Part shown: positions 8,005 through 15,954 of the stretch, piece by piece
How the letters are laid out: the number at the start of each line of letters is the position of its first letter
Position numbering within the stretch: position 1 is the stretch's first letter
NCBI GenBank assembly: GCA_964401385.1
Contig: CAYNYF010000074.1
Coordinates: 1 to 22,649, forward strand
Reading direction: 5' to 3'
Length of the DNA stretch: 22,649 bases
DNA from: CAYNYF01 sp964401385
GTDB taxonomy: Bacteria > Planctomycetota > Phycisphaerae > SM23-33
The notes under the pieces: generated by a model
What the model saw: only the letters and a program-made list of their open reading frames with translations
Told to the model about the DNA's origin: nothing
Databases searched by the model: none
Position numbers and translations under genes: made by a program

Positions 8005-8961
8005 TCAGGGATTCTGCTTGCCCCAGTCGTTCACGATTCCCTTGAGCCTTTCCGGCAGATGCTTCGGCGGGGACGGGATGGGGCAGACTCGGACACAGTC
8101 GCCGCGAACGGGCGAGTCCGGCCGGCCTTCCCGCCTGCGCCTGCACAAGGTCGGGTCCGTCCTGGCCGGCGTGTCGATGAATATCTGATCCTTGTGAACC
8201 TTCTCGACGGATCGGTAATCGGCGCCGCCCGGGTCGTCCCGCAGGGTGATGCAGCTCACGATGCAGGCTGCCAGGCAGAGGTTGCACTCGTCCCTCAGGC
8301 AGATCGGCTCGGTGATGAGCGGGTCCGGCGCCAGCTCGGCGTCCGTGAGGATCGAGTTGAACCGCTGCCTGGGGCCGAACTCCCGCGTGAGAACGAGATT
8401 GTTGTATCCGAACTCCCCCAGGCCCGCCCGGGTGGCCGCGTGGCGATGCGAAAACGGGCCGGAGGTATACCGCAGCGGCGAGTGCCTCCGCGCCCACTCT
8501 TTCGAGGGGCCCTCCCATATTTCCTCGTCCGTCAGCCCCTCCACCGCCGGATGCAGCCCGGTCGTCGGGAAGATCATCGTCTGGTATCCCCGGCCGAGGA
8601 GGTGCTGCCCGACCATCTGGCCGATGAATTCGAGCGCGAAGTCATGCAGAGCGTGCCCGACGCGGTCGTAGAAGGCCTCGAGGTAGGGATACTTGGCGCG
8701 GGGCGGAATCATTTCGATTTCCCGGTCCGCCAGGACCGCGGGGGCGTCCAAGACGGCATTCAGGATCGGCATGGCAATGGAAATGACGGACCTCGTCTCG
8801 GGCAGGAAGTCCCTGGGGTGATGGCCCCCGGGCACCGCGTCGCAGAGCGGGGGCATCGGGTCGAAGCGCTCGACCGGCGCGACGCCCACCAGGGCCGCCC
8901 CGTGGCGCCTGGCCACCTGCCTGACCGACTCGGTAAGCTTCTCGATGTCGCGTGCGGGCAT
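8005..8961 (-). CDS. COG1600 / QueG-like iron-sulfur protein
   Basis: This 318-residue protein resembles the epoxyqueuosine reductase family. Residues 174-212 carry the signature HAATRAGLGEFGYNNLV followed by FNSILTDAEL. Two cysteine groups follow: Cys221, 226, 229, 233 and 237, then Cys273, 289 and 293, the last followed by Pro. The spacing departs from the ordinary CX2CX2CX3CP pairs of QueG, and the HEAT-like C-terminal extension of full-length QueG is absent, so it is more likely a divergent electron-transfer or reductase relative than the tRNA enzyme. Its ATG lies two bases after the TAG of the sulfatase gene, with GAGGG about ten bases upstream, indicating one transcript and probable translational coupling. 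A role in sulfated-substrate metabolism is inferred from that linkage only. Confidence 0.8.
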   Translation of the reverse strand: MPARDIEKLTESVRQVARRHGAALVGVAPVERFDPMPPLCDAVPGGHHPRDFLPETRSVISIAMPILNAVLDAPAVLADREIEMIPPRAKYPYLEAFYDRVGHALHDFALEFIGQMVGQHLLGRGYQTMIFPTTGLHPAVEGLTDEEIWEGPSKEWARRHSPLRYTSGPFSHRHAATRAGLGEFGYNNLVLTREFGPRQRFNSILTDAELAPDPLITEPICLRDECNLCLAACIVSCITLRDDPGGADYRSVEKVHKDQIFIDTPARTDPTLCRRRREGRPDSPVRGDCVRVCPIPSPPKHLPERLKGIVNDWGKQNP

Positions 8962-8963
8962 GG

Positions 8964-10355
8964 CTAGCTGCCCTCGGGCGGCGCGTAGTCCGGATTGGGA
9001 AGCGGAATCTTCGCGTCGACCTGCTTCAGCCAGGCGTGGAGCATGGTCCGCAGCCCTTCGGCGACCTCGGGCTGCGCCTCCGAAAGGTCGCGTTCCTCGC
9101 TGACGTCTTCGCGCAGGTTGTACAGCTCCCCGCGGCCGTCTTCGAAGAACTCGATCAGCTTGTAGTCGCCGGATCGCACCGAGCACCCCGGCGTGCCGCC
9201 CTGATTGCCGTAGTGGGGGTAGTGCCAGAAGATGGCCTCCCGCTCCGGCCGGCCGTGGCCTTTCAGAAGCGGCACGATGCTGACGCCGTCGGCGTGCTGC
9301 CGCGGGATGGGATCGAGCCCGGCGATCTCCAGAAAGGTCGGATAGAAGTCCGGGCTGGTCACGGGCACGTCGCAGAGGCCCCCCGGCCGGGTGACGCCGG
9401 GCCACCTGACGATGAGGGGCTCGCGCGTCCCGCCTTCGTACATCCAGCCCTTTCCTTCCGCCAGCGGGGCGTTGCAGGTGGGGCTGCCCTCGGCCGTCGC
9501 CAGCCCGCCGTTGTCGGAGGTGAAGACGACCACGGTGTTGTCCGCCACGCCCGCCTCTTTCAGGGCCGCCAGCAGCCGCCCGACGTTCTCGTCCAGGCTC
9601 TGGACCATGGCCGCATAGCCCGGGTCGCTCTGGAAGAGCCGGCGAATGACGCGCTGGTCCTTCTTGTGCTCGCAGGGGTAGTGCTCCCCCTCCTCGAAGG
9701 GGTCTTTGCCGTCCAGCCCCAGCTCGGCGGCCTTGGCCTTATACTTGGCGGCGAAGTCCGGCTTGGGCTGAATGGGGATATGCACCAGGTAGTACCACAG
9801 GTTGAGGAAAAAGGGCTTGCCGTCGTTATTGCGAATCAGCCGGATCGCCTCGTCGGTGAGGCGGTCGGGCAGGTACTCGCCGTCCGGGCCGTCGGGCAGC
9901 ATGGGGTTCTGGTAGGGGCTGAAATAGCTCCTGGGCATGCCCGCCGACCAGCCGCCGACGTTCACGTCGAAGCCGTGGTGCTGGGGCCAGTACGGCTCAT
10001 TTCCCAGGTGCCACTTGCCCACGTGCCAGGTGTGGTAGCCGCCGTCGGCGAGCGCGCCGGCGAGCGACTTCTCCTCCAGCGGAAGGTAGTGCAGGTAGGG
10101 CGCCGACAGCAGCCTGCCCTTGCCCATGCCGGGGATGTAGTTGGTGACCTGGACTCTCGCGGGGTACTTGCCCGTCAGGATGCTCGCCCGCGTCGGCGAG
10201 CACACCGGGCAGGAGGCGTAGGCGTCGGTGAAGCGCGTGCCCTCGCCGGCCAGCTCGTCCAGGCACGGCGTCTCGTAGAAGCTGCTGCCGTAGCAGCCCA
10301 GGTCCGCCCATCCCAGGTCGTCGATCAGGATGAAGACGAAATTCGGCTTTGTCAT
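8964..10355 (-). CDS. type I formylglycine-dependent sulfatase, cytoplasmic by sequence
   Basis: The protein has 463 residues. It contains the sulfatase signature CSPTRASILTGKYP, in which Cys52 would be converted to formylglycine and Arg56 is the partner. Metal ligands are Asp12, Asp13, Asp281 and Asn282 (TSDNGG). Lys114 and His116 (GKWHLG), His192 (VHIP) and Lys302 (GKGWMYEGGTREP) complete the usual active site. The catalytic domain begins at residue 4, so there is no signal peptide, whereas most sulfatases of this type are exported. The maturation enzyme is not in this window. It lies 55 bp after the DUF5107 lipoprotein gene and immediately before the Fe-S protein gene. Substrate cannot be assigned, but a sulfated sugar released by the exported enzymes fits the neighbourhood. 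Confidence 0.95.
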   Translation of the reverse strand: MTKPNFVFILIDDLGWADLGCYGSSFYETPCLDELAGEGTRFTDAYASCPVCSPTRASILTGKYPARVQVTNYIPGMGKGRLLSAPYLHYLPLEEKSLAGALADGGYHTWHVGKWHLGNEPYWPQHHGFDVNVGGWSAGMPRSYFSPYQNPMLPDGPDGEYLPDRLTDEAIRLIRNNDGKPFFLNLWYYLVHIPIQPKPDFAAKYKAKAAELGLDGKDPFEEGEHYPCEHKKDQRVIRRLFQSDPGYAAMVQSLDENVGRLLAALKEAGVADNTVVVFTSDNGGLATAEGSPTCNAPLAEGKGWMYEGGTREPLIVRWPGVTRPGGLCDVPVTSPDFYPTFLEIAGLDPIPRQHADGVSIVPLLKGHGRPEREAIFWHYPHYGNQGGTPGCSVRSGDYKLIEFFEDGRGELYNLREDVSEERDLSEAQPEVAEGLRTMLHAWLKQVDAKIPLPNPDYAPPEGS

Positions 10356-10374
10356 GACCAGGCATCCCGGCAGT

Positions 10375-10400
10375 CGGCGCCGGCTCCCGGCCGGGCGCCG
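10375..10400 (-). terminator. hairpin between the DUF5107 lipoprotein gene and the sulfatase gene
   Basis: CGGCGCC pairs with GGCGCCG, extended inward by GGC/GCC past one bulged G. It fills half of the 55-bp gap, ending about 20 bases before the sulfatase start. It may reduce read-through into the sulfatase gene or tune its translation, since no strong ribosome binding site is visible there. No U-run follows. Confidence 0.35.
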
Positions 10401-10410
10401 AAGGCCGCTC

Positions 10411-13400
10411 TCACTTGACCGCCGCCGGCGCCGCCGGCCGCTTGGCCGGGAAGCGCGCCAGCAGCTTCACCCAAGCCCGGGCCAGGCGGACGTAGCCGGC
10501 GACCTGCTTGGAGTCGGCCTCGGCCTGATTCAGCAGTTTCTCCGCCTGCCCGGAGCGCCCCTCGGCCGCCGCCACGAGCCCGCGCAGCAAAGCCGCGTAC
10601 GCCTTGCCGCGGGGCGGGCGGTAGCCCTCCATACGTTCGGCGGCCTCCCGGAGCTGCTCGGCCAGCTCATCGGCCTGCTCGGCCTCACCCAGACGCCGCC
10701 GGGCCATCAAGGCGTGGGCCACCTGGAACGCCCGCTCCGGACGCATCCAGCGTCTGGAGCGCCTGTACTCGGCCGCCTGGGCCCAGGCCTTCTCCGCCTG
10801 CCCGCGCTGGCCGAGGTTGCCCAGTGCGACGGCCCGCCAGTAGTGAATCGCCGGGTTGGCGCGGGCCCGGTCCGGCCGGCCGATGCTGAGGTTCTCCGGA
10901 TACTCCATCGCCGCGTCCAGGTCGGCCAGGGCCTGCTTGTTCCGCCCCGCCGCCAGGTGCGACATGGCCCGCCCGAACAACGCCATCGCGTATTCGTCGT
11001 GCAGCTCGTAGTAGCCCTCGGCCACGCGGAACTGCCGCGAGAGGTACACCTTGACGGCGTCGTCGTAGCGGCCGGCGTCGAAGTACGCCCCGCCCAGGCG
11101 CTGGGCCAGCTCGTGCCGCTGCGGCATTCTGGCCACCGCCCGCTCCAGCATCGCCACGCGCTTTCTCAGCTCGCCGACCTGCTGGTAGACGCCGTCCAGG
11201 TCCTCGTACACCTGCATCGCCTCCGGCGCCGCTTCGGCCGCCCGCTGGAAGTATGGGATGGCCTCCGCCGGCTTGTCCCTTCCCAGGACCATGCCGATGC
11301 AGCGGTACACCGTGGCGTCGGCGTGGCCGATCGCGGCCGCCTGCTGCCAGTGATCGATCGCCTCGTCCGGGCGGCCCTTGCTGTGCAGGACCAGCCCGGC
11401 CAGATAGTGCGCGTTGGCATCCTTGGGGTCGGCTTTCAGGGCCGCGTCCAGCGCCGCCAACTCCTCCAGCCGGCTGGGCATGTCACCGCGGACGGGCGCC
11501 CGGGCGGCCTGCCGTCGCAGCCGGGCCGCGTCCTGGCTCTTGCCGACCAGCTCGGCCACGTGCGCCCGTAGGTAGGCGGCGGTGGCCGACCCGGCCGAGC
11601 CCGCCCCCGGCCGGAGAAGCTGCTCGGCCGTGACATACTCGCCCAGCTCCACGTAGGCGGTAGCCGCCTCGATCCGCCTCTGTTCGTCGCGCAGGGCCGG
11701 CAGGCCGTCAAAGCCGCGCCCGTCGAGAAGGGCCAGCTCCGTCTGCCCCAGCAGCATCAGCGGGTCGCGCCGCAGCGCGGCAAGCACGCGGGCCCGGGCC
11801 TCCGCCGCCCGGCCCAGGCGGCGAAGCGCCGCGGCCGTGTAGACCTGCGCGCGGGCGTGGGCGGGTCGCCGCGAGAGGAGGGGCTTGAGTCTGTCGATCG
11901 CCCGCCGCCAGCGCCCGCCGGCCAGCAGGAGTTTGGCCCCCTCCACGACGGCCGCGTCCTTCACCACGCTGCCGGCGCCGACGGCGTCCCAGTGCTTCAT
12001 CGCCGCCTCGGCGTTGCCCAGCCGGGCCTCGGCCACGCCCAGGTAGTACCGCGCGGCGTCCAGGTCCACCCCTTCGCCGCCGGTGGCGAGGACCGCCGCC
12101 AGCAGTTCCCTGGCGGGGGCGTACAATCCCTCCTTTACCCGCTCGATGCCTTGCTCTAGTTTGTCGGCGCGAGGGGCGGTCTCGTCGCGTTCATACCACG
12201 GCCGTCGGGGCGTGAGCTGAATCAGCGGCTCGCCGCGGGCGTAGTGGCCGTAGCGGTGGGCGATCACCTGCCGGCCGGCCGCGTCGAAGACGCGCAGCCA
12301 CACGTCGCCGGGGTCCACCTCGCCCAGCGGGCAGGCGCCCGTGAAGGCCTTGGCCGGGGAGACCGTCCGTTGCCACCGCTTCAACAGCCGCCCGCCGGCC
12401 GAGAGCTCGATGCGGGCGGGGTCGATGCGGCCCGTCGGCAGCACGCCCACGGCCGCGACGCCCTTGTCGATCGTCAGGCGCACGATGGCGTCCGGGTTGA
12501 TCCGCGCCGGCGGGCCGATGCGCGTGACCGGCATCCAGTATTCCAGGAACTCCCTCTCCTCGTGCGGCTGCACGGTGTCCATATAGCCCTGGGTGAGCGG
12601 CCAGCCGCTCTGGATCTCGATGTAAGGGCGGTTGTCGTCGCTGAGGGTCTTCGCCCAGCGGAGCCCCGCGTCGCTGATGCCCCAGGTCCACCACTTCCGC
12701 CCGGGCATCAGGCGCCGGTCGGCGTATTGGGCCAGCCCCACGTCGCGCCCGTGGTCGTAGCCGACTATGAAGTCCTCCTCGCCGGCGGCGCGGAAGGTGC
12801 TGGTGGCGCCGCGGTATTCCTTGTACCAGCTCATGTCCTTACCGTCGCGGATGGGCCAGTCGTCCAGGCCGCCGCCGCCGTGGCCGGTGACCTTGTGGAA
12901 GGGGAAGATGATCTGCGTCTGGTCGTTGGCGGGGAAGCCGGCGTTGGACCACCAGTCGGCGGGATGAGCAACGGACGTGGGGTTGCGGCAGATGATCCGC
13001 GCCTCCACGAACGCCCGCCCCGGGCGCAGGCGCAGCTCGACCGTCCACGACATGCGGAAGGTCCGCTCGGTGTCGCCCACCACCACCGAGACGCTGCCGT
13101 CGTCGTGGCGGAGAAGCTCACAGCTCACCGTGTCGTAGGTGGTGACGCTGTGCCCGCGGGGGAAACTCCACTCGATGCCGCCGCTGATCCACGCCCCGCG
13201 CAGGCCGACCAGCCCCGGCTTGATCGAGACCTGGCGGTAGAGCACGTCCTGGCCCGTCACCCGGTCGTACAGGGCGAACATCCGCCCGCCCAGCGCCGGC
13301 AGCACCTCGACGCGGAGGTACTCGTTCTGGAGCACGAAGGTCTCGTAGCCGACGTCGGCCTTCTCGAAGCTCATATCGTCCTGCCGGGTGTAGGGGTAGA

Positions 13401-13587
13401 TGTTCCGCCAACCGAAGTCCGGAAAGTCGCTGGCGGGCCCGACCGGGTAGGTGGGGATGACCGTCGTCTCACTCCAGCCGCGGACCCCCGCCCCCGAGGC
13501 GGCCGGGGAGCCGGTGGCGCCGCAGCCGGCCATCCACAGCGCCGACAGGGCCATCACCACGATGACAGAACGATCCGTTATTCGCAT
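10411..13587 (-). CDS. DUF5107-TPR lipoprotein
   Basis: The protein has 1058 residues from the ATG at 13587, which has GGAGG seven bases upstream and opens directly into a lipoprotein signal ending in LWMAGC (lipidated Cys22). An upstream in-frame ATG at 13641 would add 18 residues before the signal and is unlikely. Residues about 35-350 are a DUF5107 domain of the galactose-mutarotase-like fold, with GWRNIYPY, LRVEVLPALGGRMFALYDR and WWSNAGFPAND. A linker beta domain follows. From about residue 460 to 1050 there are many TPR-type repeats, for example YLAGLVLHSKGRPDEAIDHW and LGGAYFDAGRYDDAVKVYL. DUF5107 proteins of this layout are widespread in carbohydrate loci, but I know no settled reaction. 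It is probably a membrane-anchored sugar-binding or processing protein with a protein-interaction platform. Confidence 0.88.
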   Translation of the reverse strand: MRITDRSVIVVMALSALWMAGCGATGSPAASGAGVRGWSETTVIPTYPVGPASDFPDFGWRNIYPYTRQDDMSFEKADVGYETFVLQNEYLRVEVLPALGGRMFALYDRVTGQDVLYRQVSIKPGLVGLRGAWISGGIEWSFPRGHSVTTYDTVSCELLRHDDGSVSVVVGDTERTFRMSWTVELRLRPGRAFVEARIICRNPTSVAHPADWWSNAGFPANDQTQIIFPFHKVTGHGGGGLDDWPIRDGKDMSWYKEYRGATSTFRAAGEEDFIVGYDHGRDVGLAQYADRRLMPGRKWWTWGISDAGLRWAKTLSDDNRPYIEIQSGWPLTQGYMDTVQPHEEREFLEYWMPVTRIGPPARINPDAIVRLTIDKGVAAVGVLPTGRIDPARIELSAGGRLLKRWQRTVSPAKAFTGACPLGEVDPGDVWLRVFDAAGRQVIAHRYGHYARGEPLIQLTPRRPWYERDETAPRADKLEQGIERVKEGLYAPARELLAAVLATGGEGVDLDAARYYLGVAEARLGNAEAAMKHWDAVGAGSVVKDAAVVEGAKLLLAGGRWRRAIDRLKPLLSRRPAHARAQVYTAAALRRLGRAAEARARVLAALRRDPLMLLGQTELALLDGRGFDGLPALRDEQRRIEAATAYVELGEYVTAEQLLRPGAGSAGSATAAYLRAHVAELVGKSQDAARLRRQAARAPVRGDMPSRLEELAALDAALKADPKDANAHYLAGLVLHSKGRPDEAIDHWQQAAAIGHADATVYRCIGMVLGRDKPAEAIPYFQRAAEAAPEAMQVYEDLDGVYQQVGELRKRVAMLERAVARMPQRHELAQRLGGAYFDAGRYDDAVKVYLSRQFRVAEGYYELHDEYAMALFGRAMSHLAAGRNKQALADLDAAMEYPENLSIGRPDRARANPAIHYWRAVALGNLGQRGQAEKAWAQAAEYRRSRRWMRPERAFQVAHALMARRRLGEAEQADELAEQLREAAERMEGYRPPRGKAYAALLRGLVAAAEGRSGQAEKLLNQAEADSKQVAGYVRLARAWVKLLARFPAKRPAAPAAVK

Positions 13588-13907
13588 GAGCTGTCCTCCG
13601 CCAGAGGCGCGTCCGCGGCACACTGAAATTCGAAACATCATCCGTCGCCGGTTTCTCAGGGCAGGCTCGCCGTGGCCGCCGAGCGCGCCGGTTCACAAGG
13701 TAACGAACCCGCCGCCGAATGCAAGGGACCGTGCGGGCTACGCCGACGGGCGCCGCCTCCATCGCCGTCAGCGCGAGATCCGCGCCCCGCCGCCGGAGAT
13801 GATCTTGGCCGCCTCTTCACGCGTCGCCCGAGCGCGGTAGACTGCCCGACACCCGTGCCGGCGCAGGGTCCGAGAATGATGCGCAAGTGGGAGGCCACCG
13901 ACGCCAC
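13588..13907. other. 320-bp intergenic region with a gene remnant
   Basis: This gap lies between the HEAT lipoprotein gene and the DUF5107 lipoprotein gene. It holds the kinase 3'-end remnant at 13768-13829 and must hold the promoter of the DUF5107 gene in its left half (about 13600-13720). I see no convincing -35/-10 pair. No intact gene is present. Confidence 0.6.
13768..13829 (-). pseudogene. remnant of the 3' end of a PfkB sugar kinase gene
   Basis: Read on the minus strand, this segment encodes ATREEAAKIISGGGARISR followed by a stop, nearly identical to the C-terminus of the kinase at 15955-17001 (ATREEAMKIIAGGGARISR). At the DNA level 55 of 62 bases match, including the 29 bases nearest the stop without a mismatch. 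Similarity ends abruptly at 13829 in the upstream direction, and no other part of a kinase is present. Five of the seven differences are clustered around two codons (Met/Ala) and the neighbouring bases. It is either the scar of an insertion at the kinase 3' end or the last piece of a deleted second kinase gene. Confidence 0.85.
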
Positions 13908-15839
13908 TCACTGCCTCCGCTGGGTTTTGTCCGGGGCTGCTTGCTTCTGGATCCATCGACCGAATTCCTCAATGGCCTTCTTGTTGTTCTCACTTGTCGG
14001 GCGCCACGCATCGGAGCCGATGTGATAGCCGAAGTAGGAGCCCGTCAGGCTGTGGATGGCCTGGATGATATTGGAGTGCTGAAGTTGATCTATGGAGGTG
14101 TCTTTCGCCAGCTCCAGGAGCGTTCTGGCGCACACCTTATCCTTCCGCTGGGCGAAGCATCTGGCAACGAAGCACTTCACCTCCAGGTTCGGATCAGACA
14201 GGAGGGAGACGACAGTGGGACGAATCCTCATGAAAACCTCATGCTTCATGCAGAAGCCCATGTTCGCAGCGTACTTCCTGACTTTCGGGTGTTGATCTCT
14301 TGCCAATCTCTTGATATGTGGCAGCAGCGAGGCGTCGCCGGATTCCGCCAGGGCGTAGGCCGCTCGCCAACGAACGCCGGGGTCATGTGAGCGAAGTAGC
14401 TCAACCAGGGTGGTATCCGCCGGCCTGCCTCTCTGGAGGCTGCGCAGCAACTCAAAAGCAGGCAGCGTTGTTCCCGGTTGTTGCCTCACCAGATACGGAA
14501 TGGCACGCGGGTCGCCAATATCTCGAAGGGTGTAGGCGGCTCGTTCGGACAGATTCCTGTCTTTCTGGAACACTTCTAGTACATCCTCAAAGAATCGAGA
14601 AAGCCTGAGCCTGCCGACGATCCGCAGAGCACGTTTTCTCGCCGACTCGTCGCGCGATTGGAAGTCGGCCTTGATGAGGGCCTCCAGGAGCTGGAGGTTG
14701 TGACCCAGAAGCCCAAGGCACGTGGCCCTTGCGTACTCCACCAACCATCCCCGACCCTCTCCGTGCGAGAGGATCTGGTCTGCCAGAGCTTCCGGTGTCA
14801 ACGTCGCCCGGTCGGCCGGCATCTCTGGTCGTCCCAGGATGGTCAGGGAGTATCGATGGAGTTCAGCAACAGGGAAGACGTCCCGGTAGAGATGTTGGAC
14901 GTGCTTGGCCTGCTCTGCCTTGGCTAGGCGAGCTATTCGCTCAACCTCGACAAACAACTGTTTGGCTTGCTGCTGCGTAAGCGGACGCCAAATCACGTGC
15001 AACTTGAGCGGCTTGCACTCCAAGGCCACGCCTTCGGTGACTGCATGCACGCGCGTAACGCCTTGCTCGAGGCCGAGGAGCGTCTTGCTGCTGAATGTCA
15101 GCTTCTTCGTCAGGCTCTCGTGCGGCTGCAACGTCAGGTCGCCCCCATCGGCATTCGTCGCGCCGCAGCCCGGGTAGATCGGTTCCCTGCGGATTGCCGC
15201 GAAGAGATGAAACGTCAGCACGACATTGCTCGGGTTGCTCAGCTCGACCGTGACCGTGAACGGACTACTGGAGTCCAGGCGGTCATCCACGGCGGTCAGC
15301 TTGCCAATCAGCTTGTGCCCCTGCTGCTTGACCCGGAGGTAGTGAATTCGAGCGCTGCGCCGCACGTTGCGGTTCTGGCCTTGCTGACTGAGTTTCTGGA
15401 GGACGCCCATCGCTTCGTCGCGGTCGCCGGCTGTGGCATGACACAGGCCCATGTGCAGCATGGCTGTCTCGCGAACTGTCATATTGGCGGAGAGGTCGGG
15501 AATGCGCTCGCCCCCGTAACGGGCGATCGCCTCCTGGTAGGCACGGATGGCCTCCGGGTGGTTGCGTTGCCTCTCAAGTAGGCGTGCGATCTCCAACTGC
15601 GCCTTCCCGCACCAGGCCTTCTTGGCCTCATGCGACCGGATGAACTGCCGACAGCCCTGGATGGTCTGCCGCAGCCGACCGAACTGGCGTCGCAGTTGCC
15701 CGTCGTTCGCCTCCGGGGTCGTCGGGGCCCCGTCCGGGTTTTCTGAGCGGGGCATCTGGGCTGTGGCAGGCGGATCGTCGCGACACCCGCCGACGACGAC
15801 AATGAGAGCCGAGATAGTGATCAACGTTGCCCGAATCAT
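13908..15839 (-). CDS. HEAT-repeat lipoprotein
   Basis: The protein has 643 residues from the ATG at 15839, which has AAAGGG just upstream and begins a lipoprotein signal ending in VVVGGC (lipidated Cys19). Residues about 50-180 contain helical TPR-like segments (ACRAYQEAIARYGGE-type spacing: PEAIRAYQEAIARYGG). A beta-rich middle domain at about 190-310 includes DDRLDSSSPFTVTVELSNPS. From about 400 to the end there are HEAT repeats, such as LLRSHDPGVRWRAAYALAES and VVSLLSDPNLEVKCFVARCF. The end, SYFGYHIGSDAW, resembles the terminal motif of planctomycete HEAT proteins. Base composition is visibly less GC-rich than in the neighbours. It is bracketed by the kinase gene and the kinase-end remnant, suggesting later arrival. 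Function is unknown; a protein-binding scaffold is likely. Confidence 0.85.
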   Translation of the reverse strand: MIRATLITISALIVVVGGCRDDPPATAQMPRSENPDGAPTTPEANDGQLRRQFGRLRQTIQGCRQFIRSHEAKKAWCGKAQLEIARLLERQRNHPEAIRAYQEAIARYGGERIPDLSANMTVRETAMLHMGLCHATAGDRDEAMGVLQKLSQQGQNRNVRRSARIHYLRVKQQGHKLIGKLTAVDDRLDSSSPFTVTVELSNPSNVVLTFHLFAAIRREPIYPGCGATNADGGDLTLQPHESLTKKLTFSSKTLLGLEQGVTRVHAVTEGVALECKPLKLHVIWRPLTQQQAKQLFVEVERIARLAKAEQAKHVQHLYRDVFPVAELHRYSLTILGRPEMPADRATLTPEALADQILSHGEGRGWLVEYARATCLGLLGHNLQLLEALIKADFQSRDESARKRALRIVGRLRLSRFFEDVLEVFQKDRNLSERAAYTLRDIGDPRAIPYLVRQQPGTTLPAFELLRSLQRGRPADTTLVELLRSHDPGVRWRAAYALAESGDASLLPHIKRLARDQHPKVRKYAANMGFCMKHEVFMRIRPTVVSLLSDPNLEVKCFVARCFAQRKDKVCARTLLELAKDTSIDQLQHSNIIQAIHSLTGSYFGYHIGSDAWRPTSENNKKAIEEFGRWIQKQAAPDKTQRRQ

Positions 15840-15903
15840 CGATAGCCCTTTCGAAGCGGTGCCTGTGTCTGGTTGGACGAACCAGCGGCAACGGCAGTTC
15901 CCC

Positions 15904-15921
15904 AAAAGCCGGCTTGCCGGC
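15904..15921 (-). terminator. intrinsic terminator after the sugar kinase gene
   Basis: On the minus strand GCCGGC-AA-GCCGGC is followed directly by TTTT (15907 down to 15904). The hairpin starts 34 bases after the kinase stop. This is the best intrinsic terminator in the window and would end the dehydrogenase-dehydratase-kinase transcript before the HEAT gene. Confidence 0.6.
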
Positions 15922-15954
15922 ACGCGCTCCGAGGGCCGAACCGCCCCGCCGGCA

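Noticed and set aside
8005..8961. Genuine queuosine-pathway QueG
   Set aside because: The cysteine spacing differs, the usual C-terminal extension is missing, and the gene is linked to a sulfatase and not to tRNA-modification genes.
10330..11571. Plus-strand 413-codon frame opposite the TPR region
   Set aside because: It is antisense to the clear TPR repeats of the DUF5107 lipoprotein and shows no domain of its own.
13588..13641. 18-residue N-terminal extension of the DUF5107 lipoprotein
   Set aside because: The extension would put a polar segment ahead of the lipoprotein signal, while the ATG at 13587 has a GGAGG box at ideal spacing.
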